Below, piece after piece: positions 1 to 5,534 of a DNA stretch of 12,993 bases. Source of the stretch: Peribacter sp964404805 (GTDB taxonomy: Bacteria > Patescibacteriota > Gracilibacteria > Peribacterales > Peribacteraceae); assembly GCA_964404805.1 (NCBI GenBank), contig CAYOLJ010000028.1:1-12993 (forward strand), given 5' to 3'. Numbering within the stretch: position 1 is the stretch's first letter; each line of letters opens with the position of its first letter. The notes below the pieces were generated by a model. It ran no database searches, had not been told where the DNA came from, and worked only from the letters and a program-made list of their open reading frames with translations. The translations under genes were made by a program, and so were the position numbers.

Positions 1-486
1 GTCGACACCACGCCTCCCCCCGCCCACACGTCTGAACCACCACCTGCTGGCGCCGTAGTGAAGCGATCAGGACCCGATCCGATTACCATCGCAACACAAC
101 TCAACTTCAGTGCCGAAGAGACAACGCAACGCAGCTTGCTGTCGGCCATCGTGAGCGACACATCGCAGGTGACCACCCGCGTGCTCCTGTTCAATGGCGA
201 TCGTGCCGGCCTGCTCTCGTGGATCGAAACACCCAACGTCAAAGAGGTGTTCATGGCCCTTAAGGAATCTCTTTCGACACTCTTCTCGCCCGATGTACGC
301 GATCTGCTCGACGAAGTGCAGTCTCCGGAAGGCAAACCTCCGCGCAACTTCCTCACCTTTCTCGATCCAAGCTTGAGCGAGGAACGATTCGTTTTCGTGC
401 GTATCCGCGAACGCCTCTACGAATTCCACATCTCCCCGGGCAAAGATGAGATGATGTATCAGTTGGTGGAGGAGCTGACGAAATAG
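1..486 (+). CDS. Unrecognised protein, 3' portion only (5' end outside window)
   Basis: The reading frame is open from the first base of the window, so the gene starts upstream. A GTG at 58 is only an internal candidate start and is not needed. The visible 161 residues begin with a proline/threonine-rich stretch (about residues 1-25) that looks like a flexible linker. A folded alpha/beta-type domain follows, with alternating hydrophobic patterns (RVLLFNGDRAGLLSWIE, then FVFVRIRERLYEFHI) and a conserved-looking C-terminal helix. No membrane segment or catalytic motif is visible in this part. I do not recognise the family. It is followed by a strong inverted repeat and then by a separately promoted rplK, so it is probably the last gene of its own transcript. 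Reality as a gene is supported by length, charge pattern and the lack of any better competing frame; function is unknown. Confidence 0.7.
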   Translation, partial: VDTTPPPAHTSEPPPAGAVVKRSGPDPITIATQLNFSAEETTQRSLLSAIVSDTSQVTTRVLLFNGDRAGLLSWIETPNVKEVFMALKESLSTLFSPDVRDLLDEVQSPEGKPPRNFLTFLDPSLSEERFVFVRIRERLYEFHISPGKDEMMYQLVEELTK

Positions 487-497
487 GGGGTAGGAAC

Positions 498-564
498 AGG
501 GCGTAGGGCGTAGGGTTGCGTGATGGGCCTTTTCAATTTCCCCACGCCCTACGCCCTACGCCCT
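498..564. repeat. Perfect 18-bp inverted repeat built from GGGCGTA units
   Basis: The left arm 498-515 (AGGGCGTAGGGCGTAGGG) is exactly complementary to the right arm 547-564, with a 31-base spacer. CGTG (519-522) and CACG (543-546) can extend the stem inward after a small bulge. Each arm is a tandem of the 7-base unit GGGCGTA. The element lies between the end of the first gene and the rplK promoter. It has no T-run after the stem, so it is not a classical intrinsic terminator, though it could still end or protect the upstream transcript. A partial copy of the unit (CGTAGGGCGTAG) recurs at 12515-12526, again between genes, which suggests a dispersed intergenic repeat family. Confidence 0.85.
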
Positions 565-589
565 CAACCCCATTTACACCCCTTCTGCA

Positions 590-618
590 TTGACGCTCCT
601 TTCTGGCTCTCCTAGAGT
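590..618 (+). promoter_or_regulatory. Predicted sigma-70 type promoter of rplK
   Basis: The -35 box TTGACG (590-595) and the -10 box TAGAGT (613-618) are separated by exactly 17 bases. Transcription would be expected to start near 624-626, only 2-4 bases before the rplK ATG at 628, so the transcript would be essentially leaderless. There is no Shine-Dalgarno sequence in front of rplK, which agrees with this. Confidence 0.6.
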
Positions 619-627
619 ATCGCGGCT

Positions 628-1050
628 ATGGCAAAAAAGGTTGCAAAGGTCATCAAAGCGCAAGCTCGCGGCGGACAGGCAAACCCTGCACCCCCACTGG
701 GACCCGTACTCGGTCAGGCAGGAGTCAACATCCAGGAATTCTGTACGCAGTTCAATAACAAGACGAAAGATCGTATGGGGCAGGTCGTGCCCGTGGTGAT
801 CAAGGTCTATACCGATCGCAGTTTCTCGTTCGAACTGAAGCAATCCCCTGCGGCTGCGCTCATTTTGGAGCGCGCAAAACTCGAGAAAGGAAGTGGCGAA
901 CCCAATAAGAACAAGGTTGGCTCGCTCACCAAGGCACAGGTAAAAGAAATCGCCGAAACGAAGATGGCAGATCTGAATACCAAAGACCTCGAGGCCGCCA
1001 TGCGGATTATCGAAGGAACGGCCCGAAGTATGGGAGTGACGATTAGCTAA
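628..1050 (+). CDS. rplK: 50S ribosomal protein L11
   Basis: L11 forms the base of the ribosomal stalk on 23S rRNA (the GTPase-associated centre) and is needed for factor-dependent GTP hydrolysis and for sensing uncharged tRNA. The 140 residues are the normal bacterial length. The N-terminal domain carries the proline-rich PPLGP motif at residues 22-26, followed by GQAGVNIQEF. The C-terminal rRNA-binding domain carries KVGSLTKAQVKEIAETKM and ends GTARSMGVTIS, typical of the family. The start is ATG 628, MAKKVAKVIKAQ, as usual for L11. No Shine-Dalgarno site is present; the predicted promoter lies almost on the ATG. In most bacteria rplK is followed directly by rplA, but here an extra membrane-protein gene lies between them. 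The usual upstream partners secE and nusG are not visible. Confidence 0.98.
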   Translation: MAKKVAKVIKAQARGGQANPAPPLGPVLGQAGVNIQEFCTQFNNKTKDRMGQVVPVVIKVYTDRSFSFELKQSPAAALILERAKLEKGSGEPNKNKVGSLTKAQVKEIAETKMADLNTKDLEAAMRIIEGTARSMGVTIS

Positions 1051-1221
1051 GTTCGGCACCATCAAGCCAGAAAACGAACGGATGAGTCTGATGATTCACC
1101 GCACAAAATAGATAACCGCATTCCTAGCCAGATCATCGCTTTCGCCGTTCGGCAATGGATTTCGCGTGCGGTAGACATTTTCGAACCGTAGACTTTGTCA
1201 GATTCCTCCCCAATCTCGCCT

Positions 1222-1860
1222 ATGTCCGCAGCTTCTCCGCTCACATTCTTCATGAGCCCCGTCGGCATGTTCTATTCCGTCACGGCTCCGTTCTTGCTGC
1301 TCCTGCTTCTCACACTCTTACTCCTCGTGAGCACATCGACACAGGGCGCAAAAGCGGGACAGGTAGCTCGCGCTGCGTTCCACTACATCATGCAGGGCAT
1401 AGGCATCGTCCTCATGACTGTTGGTGCAATCCCGACATTAACGAGTGTCCTTGGTGGCCCTCCCTACCCTGGTCGCATTTACATGAGCCTGCTCTGGGTA
1501 TTCCTCGTAGGAGGAGCGCTCTTCTTGTGGCACGAGCAATGTGCCCAGAAAATCGAGCGTGCCTCGATCGCCGTTGTGCATGCCCTCTTCGTCACCACGG
1601 TGAAAACGGTAGGATACGTGGTTGCTCTCTTCTCTGGTCTCACACTGCTCATCACCATCGCACTGGGTCAGTACAGTCAGCATTGGTGGGTCTCGCCGGT
1701 CATTATGCTCCTCTACGGAATCCTGCTTTTCTGGAGTGCCAAGGAGAGCGAGGCAACCGACCCCTCTTTCCGTTCTGCTCCCCTGCACGCCAAAAAAGGA
1801 AAGAAAGCGAAGAAGTCGCGCACATTGCTTGGCCTCCGGCTTTCCGGTAAGCGGGCGTAA
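1222..1860 (+). CDS. Unrecognised five-helix membrane protein between rplK and rplA
   Basis: This 212-residue protein is dominated by hydrophobic segments. I count about five: one with a long leucine run near the N-terminus (FLLLLLLTLLLLV), one around HYIMQGIGIVLMTVGAIP, one around LLWVFLVGGALFLW, one around TVGYVVALFSGLTLLITIAL, and one around WWVSPVIMLLYGILLFW. It ends in a lysine/arginine-rich tail (KKGKKAKKSR onward) that should lie in the cytoplasm and could touch RNA or lipid head groups. I chose ATG 1222. An in-frame TTG at 1195 would add nine residues, and ATGs at 1252 and 1267 are further alternatives. The start is preceded by a pyrimidine-rich stretch, not a Shine-Dalgarno site. The family is not recognised and no transporter or enzyme motif is visible. 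Its position inside the L11-L1 pair is unusual; it could be co-transcribed with them. Confidence 0.82.
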   Translation: MSAASPLTFFMSPVGMFYSVTAPFLLLLLLTLLLLVSTSTQGAKAGQVARAAFHYIMQGIGIVLMTVGAIPTLTSVLGGPPYPGRIYMSLLWVFLVGGALFLWHEQCAQKIERASIAVVHALFVTTVKTVGYVVALFSGLTLLITIALGQYSQHWWVSPVIMLLYGILLFWSAKESEATDPSFRSAPLHAKKGKKAKKSRTLLGLRLSGKRA

Positions 1861-1931
1861 ATCATCGAAATCGATAGGAAATTTGTTGCGATACCTGCTC
1901 TGAGCGGGCAGACTCGTGCTCGCATTTAGAG

Positions 1932-1959
1932 GGAGCCCTTCGACTACGCTCAGGGCGCC
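1932..1959. repeat. Hairpin-forming repeat of the CCTTCGACTACGCTCAGG type
   Basis: Bases 1932-1939 (GGAGCCCT) pair with 1952-1959 (AGGGCGCC) with a single mismatch, leaving a 12-base loop TCGACTACGCTC. The core CCCTTCGACTACGCTCAGGG closely resembles a short dispersed repeat I know from intergenic regions of many unrelated bacterial genomes. It lies 24 bases before the rplA start. There is no T-run, so it is not an obvious terminator. It could instead influence the rplA leader, or simply be a repeat copy tolerated between genes. Confidence 0.6.
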
Positions 1960-1982
1960 TGCACCTCTTCCCCCTTCATTCC

Positions 1983-2690
1983 ATGACCAGCAAACGCACT
2001 CCCCTCGCCCGCAAGCGCGGTAAGAAGTACGCAGAACGTTTTGCTCTGCTTACGCAACCACGGTATCCAATTGCAGAGGCCATGGAGCTCCTGCCCAAAC
2101 TCTCAACGGTATCGTTCGACGCTACCGCAGAGGTGCACATTCGCATCAATGCCGATACAACCCAGGCAGATCAGCTCGTCCGTACGACGGTTGCGTTGCC
2201 ACACGGAACAGGTCGCACAGTGCGTATTGCCGCATTCGTCCCTGACGATCGCGTTGCCGAAGCGAAGAAGGCCGGAGCCGACCTCGCCGGAAAAGAAGAC
2301 CTGATCAGCAAGATCGAGAAAGGTGTGATCGACTTTGACGTTGCCGTGGCAGCGCCAGAAGTCATGAAGGAGCTTGGCAAGGTTGCTAAGATCCTTGGTC
2401 AGAAAGGTCTCATGCCCAATCCCAAATCCGGCACCGTGACGACAAATATCGCCAAGACAATCGCCGAGCTCAAGAAAGGCCGCATCGAATGCAAGATGGA
2501 TAAGCAAGGCATCATCCACACCGTCTTCGGCAAGTTGTCGTTCGGCCCCGAGAAGCTCAAAGAAAATCTCGAAGCACTTCTGCACGCCGTGAAAGAGGCA
2601 CAACCCTCCGGCATCAAGGTCGAGTACATCGCATCCGTCACAGTGGCCCCCACGATGGGCCCGGGCATTAAACTGGAACTCAAGAAGTAG
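1983..2690 (+). CDS. rplA: 50S ribosomal protein L1
   Basis: L1 binds helices of 23S rRNA to form the mobile L1 stalk that helps release deacylated tRNA. In many bacteria it also represses its own L11-L1 mRNA. The 235 residues match the usual length. Family signatures include the lysine-rich N-terminus with KRGKKY, VRTTVALPHGTGR (residues 67-79), the segment with MKELGKVAKILGQKGLMPNP (128-147) and SGTVTTNIAKTI. The C-terminus GIKLELKK is also typical. The ATG at 1983 is preceded by about 20 bases that are almost all C and T, with no Shine-Dalgarno site. It is separated from rplK by a membrane-protein gene. It converges on a dus gene 21 bases downstream, with no clear terminator between them. 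I did not find an obvious L1-binding mimic in its leader. Confidence 0.98.
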   Translation: MTSKRTPLARKRGKKYAERFALLTQPRYPIAEAMELLPKLSTVSFDATAEVHIRINADTTQADQLVRTTVALPHGTGRTVRIAAFVPDDRVAEAKKAGADLAGKEDLISKIEKGVIDFDVAVAAPEVMKELGKVAKILGQKGLMPNPKSGTVTTNIAKTIAELKKGRIECKMDKQGIIHTVFGKLSFGPEKLKENLEALLHAVKEAQPSGIKVEYIASVTVAPTMGPGIKLELKK

Positions 2691-2711
2691 CTTCGCTGGT
2701 ATTGCGTAGTC

Positions 2712-3686
2712 TCACGCATCAAGAATCTTTCGCACATCTTCCAGCGTCTCCACACGTACCAGTCGTGCACGAAGTTTTTTGGCTCCGTCGATGCCTTTGA
2801 CGTAGTGCGCTAGGTGCGTGCGCATTTCGAGCATGCCCTTGCGTTCCCCCTTCGTTTTCACGGCAAGAGCGCAGTGTTCGAGGATGAAGGGAATTTTCTG
2901 CTCAAACGACATCTCATCCTTTGTGGATCGTATTCCTTTGCCAGCGAATGCATCGCATATATCTCTGCACAACCATGGATTCCCGATCGTCCCACGCCCC
3001 ACCATCACGCCGTCCAAATTCCCGATGCGGTCGAGTGCATCCTGGGCAGTGAGAATATCTCCGTTGCCGATGATCGTTACCTGCGGCAACGCTTCTTTAA
3101 GGGCATAGATCGCTGACCAGTCCGCACTTCCAGTGAATTTGTCGGTGAATCGCCGCCCGTGAATAGCCAGTGCTTGTGCCCCCGCTTCGACGAGTCGTGT
3201 ACAGAAAGGAATGAGTGTCTCTGCTGTATCCCACCCCAGCCGTGTCTTCACACTGACAGGAATCGAGACGGCGCGCACCGCCGCATGCACCAGCTCTGCC
3301 GCGAGTTCGGGTGTTTTGATGAGAGCGGACCCGTGGCACGAAGAGACGACTTTAGCAGCAGGGCAGCCCATGTTGATGTCGATGCCATCCGCCCCCATCT
3401 GTTCCACCACCTTTGCCGCCGTCAGAAAGTGTTCGGGCTTCTTGCCGAAGATCTGCACGATGAAGGGGCGCTCGAGCGCCGGATCAAAGTGCATCATCGC
3501 CATAGTTTTCTTGCCGCTGTAAGCCAGTGCATCCGTCGAGAGAAATTCGGAGTAGACAATCACCTGCGGCGCAAGTGTCTTGATGAGTTGACGGTACGAT
3601 GCATCGGTCACGCCGGCCATGGGCGCTAGTGCCACGATAGGACGAGCGGCAGTTTGCCAGTGAAAGTCGGACGAACCTGACGCCAT
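2712..3686 (-). CDS. dus: tRNA-dihydrouridine synthase (DusB-like)
   Basis: This is an FMN- and NADPH-dependent enzyme that reduces specific uridines in the tRNA D-loop to dihydrouridine. The 324 residues are normal for the family. An FMN-binding TIM barrel is clear. APMAGVTD lies at residues 21-28 and INMGCPAAKV carries the catalytic cysteine Cys108. Other signatures are KTRLGW with Lys147, HGRR with His176, GNGDI at 207-211 and MVGRG at 228-232. A small helical tRNA-binding domain ends the protein and includes RTHLAHYVKG. The sequence resembles the DusB group most, but subgroup and target position cannot be fixed by eye. The start ATG 3684-3686 is preceded by a pyrimidine-rich stretch and no Shine-Dalgarno site. 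It is convergent with rplA and divergent from the pilin-like gene, so it is probably a single-gene transcript. Confidence 0.95.
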   Translation of the reverse strand: MASGSSDFHWQTAARPIVALAPMAGVTDASYRQLIKTLAPQVIVYSEFLSTDALAYSGKKTMAMMHFDPALERPFIVQIFGKKPEHFLTAAKVVEQMGADGIDINMGCPAAKVVSSCHGSALIKTPELAAELVHAAVRAVSIPVSVKTRLGWDTAETLIPFCTRLVEAGAQALAIHGRRFTDKFTGSADWSAIYALKEALPQVTIIGNGDILTAQDALDRIGNLDGVMVGRGTIGNPWLCRDICDAFAGKGIRSTKDEMSFEQKIPFILEHCALAVKTKGERKGMLEMRTHLAHYVKGIDGAKKLRARLVRVETLEDVRKILDA

Positions 3687-3782
3687 AGGGGGTAGAAGAC
3701 CACAGATTGAGAAAACTGACGAGACTAAGTTGCGGCCACTCTATCGCACAATGGGGTACTTCTGCAGCAGAATGGGAGGGAT

Positions 3783-4109
3783 ATGGGGATTCCCACCGCC
3801 GCAGCGCAGACGTTGAGCCTGATTCCAGAAGGAGGAGTGGCTGGATGCGATTTTGCGTCAGGTGATCTCATCGCTCGCTGTGTTCCGCTTTTCATCGCGC
3901 ACGTCATTAAAGTGGTTTTTGGGTTCGTCGGCGGGGTGTGCCTGATCCTCATTCTCATTTCCGGCTACCGCATTCTGCTCGCCGTTGTCTCAGGAGGAGA
4001 CAAATCGACGGGCTTTGAGATGCTCCGTTGGGCTATCATTGGATTCATCACCTCCGCGCTTACCTTCTTCATCATCGATTTCATTATCTCCACCATCGCA
4101 GGCATATGA
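3783..4109 (+). CDS. T4SS_pilin-like small membrane protein
   Basis: The 108 residues form two hydrophobic helices (about 36-69 and 82-107) joined by a short polar loop containing SGGDK (70-74). This layout, a long helix then SGGD plus a short charged segment then a second helix with an AIIG/FIID-type pattern, matches the T4SS_pilin family (VirB2/TrbC-like). That family is widespread in Patescibacteria and is thought to supply a pilus or channel subunit in the cell envelope. Three cysteines (22, 33, 53) are present, and the first two could form a disulfide outside the membrane. No cleavable signal peptide is obvious, and a stop at 3726 limits upstream extension. Unlike its neighbours, this start has a purine-rich site, GGGAGGG at 3774-3780, though close to the ATG. 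Its stop overlaps the start of the next gene (ATGA), so the two are translationally coupled. A pilus function is inferred from family membership only. Confidence 0.78.
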   Translation: MGIPTAAAQTLSLIPEGGVAGCDFASGDLIARCVPLFIAHVIKVVFGFVGGVCLILILISGYRILLAVVSGGDKSTGFEMLRWAIIGFITSALTFFIIDFIISTIAGI

Positions 4110-5368
4110 CCCCCTCCTCTCCTTCCGACGCATTCTCGTCGTTCCGCATCATCGGTAAGAAAGCGCAGCGTCTCTTCGAACGGGCGTGGAAGGGCGTGGA
4201 TAAGTCGGGCAAGAAGCAAAAGTCTCATGTGAGTAAATTCCCCTCCTCTCCAAAACGTCAGGAAATGACGGCACACCTCTCTGTGTCGAGCATTGTGCGT
4301 AGCGTCTTCGTTCTATTGGCCATTCTGCTGGGAGTGATGCTGATTTACCATCTGCGCCACAAGATCATTCTTCTCTTCATCGCGACATTCCTCGCCGTCG
4401 TGATAGATCCCAGTGTACAGGCCATGCACCGTATGCGCATTCCACGTGGCGTGGCCGTGCTGCTGCACTATCTCGTGGCGATCTTTCTCATGATCCTTCT
4501 TGTCGTCTCGTTCATTCCGATCATTGCCGTTCAGCTCCAGCAAATCTCGCTCTTTTTGAGCACCGAAGTAAATATGTTCCTCTCTGACCCGCAGATCCAC
4601 CTTCCACTCGTCACGCCGGATGTCAATCTGCGCCTCACTTCTCTGCTCCAGACATCACTGGAACAGCTGGCAATTCACGATTTCACCGGAGCGATTGAAC
4701 GCACAGGCTCTAACCTGTCGGAATTTGCTGGTGGCTCGTGGGAAGTGGTGAAAACGGTCTCGGGCTCTGTCGCCTCCTTCGTCACGAATTTCATCATCAT
4801 ATTGGTGCTCGCGTTCTTCATGCAGATGGAGAAAGAGAAAATCCTGCAGTGGATTCGCGGGTTTCTCCCCGTCCGCTACCGCAACTACACCAACCTGAAA
4901 CTCGAGGCAATTCACACGAAGATCAGCCAGTGGGCTCGTGGGGAGCTTTTGCTCATGTTCAGCATCTTCTCGCTCACACTCGTCGCCCTCGTGATTCTGC
5001 GCATGCCCTACGCTCTTACGCTCGCCGCGCTCGCAGGCTTCTGCGAATTTGTGCCAGCGGTTGGGCCCTTCATCGCTGCAATCCCTTCGGTGCTCATTGG
5101 TGTCACACAGGGCGGATTTATGTGGGGCGTAGTGCTCGTAGCTGTCTACTACGTGATTCAGTGGTGCGAGAATAATCTACTCGTGCCCCTCATCATGAAG
5201 CGTGCTGTTGGCCTCTCTCCCATTGCCATCCTCTTCGCGTTACTGGTAGGCGTGAGTTTCCCCAATACGATTCATCCCATACTGGGAGTCCTCTTGGCGA
5301 TTCCCGCAACCACGGTCCTCGCAATCTTCTTAGAGGATCTGCGATCTGTGCAAGAAAAGCGGGAATGA
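4106..5368 (+). CDS. AI-2E/PerM-family membrane permease
   Basis: This 420-residue polytopic inner-membrane protein belongs to the AI-2E transporter (PerM/YdiK) family. Members move small molecules or ions, including autoinducer-2 and sodium/proton exchange in some studied cases, so the substrate is unknown here. Signatures are an N-terminal helix hairpin (about 62-105) and a helix pair near 116-145. A large soluble middle region (about 146-220) follows, then the conserved loop EFVPAVGPFIAAIP (314-327) and QWCENNLLVPLIMKRAVGLS (352-371). The last helices end near 409. An unusually long basic N-terminal tail (about 55 residues, many Lys/Arg/Ser) precedes the first helix. The ATG at 4106 overlaps the stop of the pilin-like gene in ATGA. 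An upstream in-frame ATG at 4028 lies inside that gene and encodes a histidine-rich out-of-character stretch, so it was rejected. Confidence 0.92.
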   Translation: MTPSSPSDAFSSFRIIGKKAQRLFERAWKGVDKSGKKQKSHVSKFPSSPKRQEMTAHLSVSSIVRSVFVLLAILLGVMLIYHLRHKIILLFIATFLAVVIDPSVQAMHRMRIPRGVAVLLHYLVAIFLMILLVVSFIPIIAVQLQQISLFLSTEVNMFLSDPQIHLPLVTPDVNLRLTSLLQTSLEQLAIHDFTGAIERTGSNLSEFAGGSWEVVKTVSGSVASFVTNFIIILVLAFFMQMEKEKILQWIRGFLPVRYRNYTNLKLEAIHTKISQWARGELLLMFSIFSLTLVALVILRMPYALTLAALAGFCEFVPAVGPFIAAIPSVLIGVTQGGFMWGVVLVAVYYVIQWCENNLLVPLIMKRAVGLSPIAILFALLVGVSFPNTIHPILGVLLAIPATTVLAIFLEDLRSVQEKRE

Positions 5369-5439
5369 TAAGTTTTATGAACATCTCATCACAAGACCAT
5401 GCTCTTAGGCTATCCACTACTGCTCGAGAGGGAATTTTT

Positions 5440-5448
5440 TGATAGAAT
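5440..5448 (+). promoter_or_regulatory. Extended -10 promoter element of clpC
   Basis: TGATAGAAT at 5440-5448 is an extended -10 element (TG, one base, TAGAAT). No good -35 box is found at 17 bases, which fits an extended -10 promoter. Transcription would start near 5455, giving a leader of about 80 bases that contains the CIRCE operator near its beginning. The same TGnTAGAAT pattern recurs in the promoter of the PrgI-family gene. Confidence 0.5.
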
Positions 5449-5468
5449 GATAAGAACTTCCGGCCAGA

Positions 5469-5495
5469 TTGGCACTCAGAAACAGTGAGTGCTAA
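5469..5495. promoter_or_regulatory. CIRCE operator (HrcA binding site) upstream of clpC
   Basis: TTGGCACTC (5469-5477), nine bases, then GAGTGCTAA (5487-5495). The consensus CIRCE is TTAGCACTC-N9-GAGTGCTAA, so only one base differs and the spacing is exact. CIRCE is bound by the HrcA repressor, which loses activity when GroEL is occupied by unfolded protein. Its place 40 bases before the clpC start and just after a promoter-like -10 box implies heat-shock derepression of clpC. hrcA itself is not in this window. Confidence 0.93.
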
Positions 5496-5534
5496 ACTGA
5501 CCCCTCGAAGTCCCACCGTCCTTCCCCTTCTCTC

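Noticed and set aside
574..1065. Minus-strand frame of 163 codons over rplK
   Set aside because: Antisense shadow of a certain ribosomal protein gene.
1155..1850. Plus-strand frame of 231 codons overlapping the membrane-protein gene
   Set aside because: Rich in His, Arg, Cys and Pro with no hydrophobic segments; the competing frame has five clear helices.
4028..4105. Upstream start for the AI-2E-family permease
   Set aside because: The extension is out-of-frame pilin-gene sequence giving a histidine-rich peptide; ATG 4106 in the ATGA overlap is the natural start.
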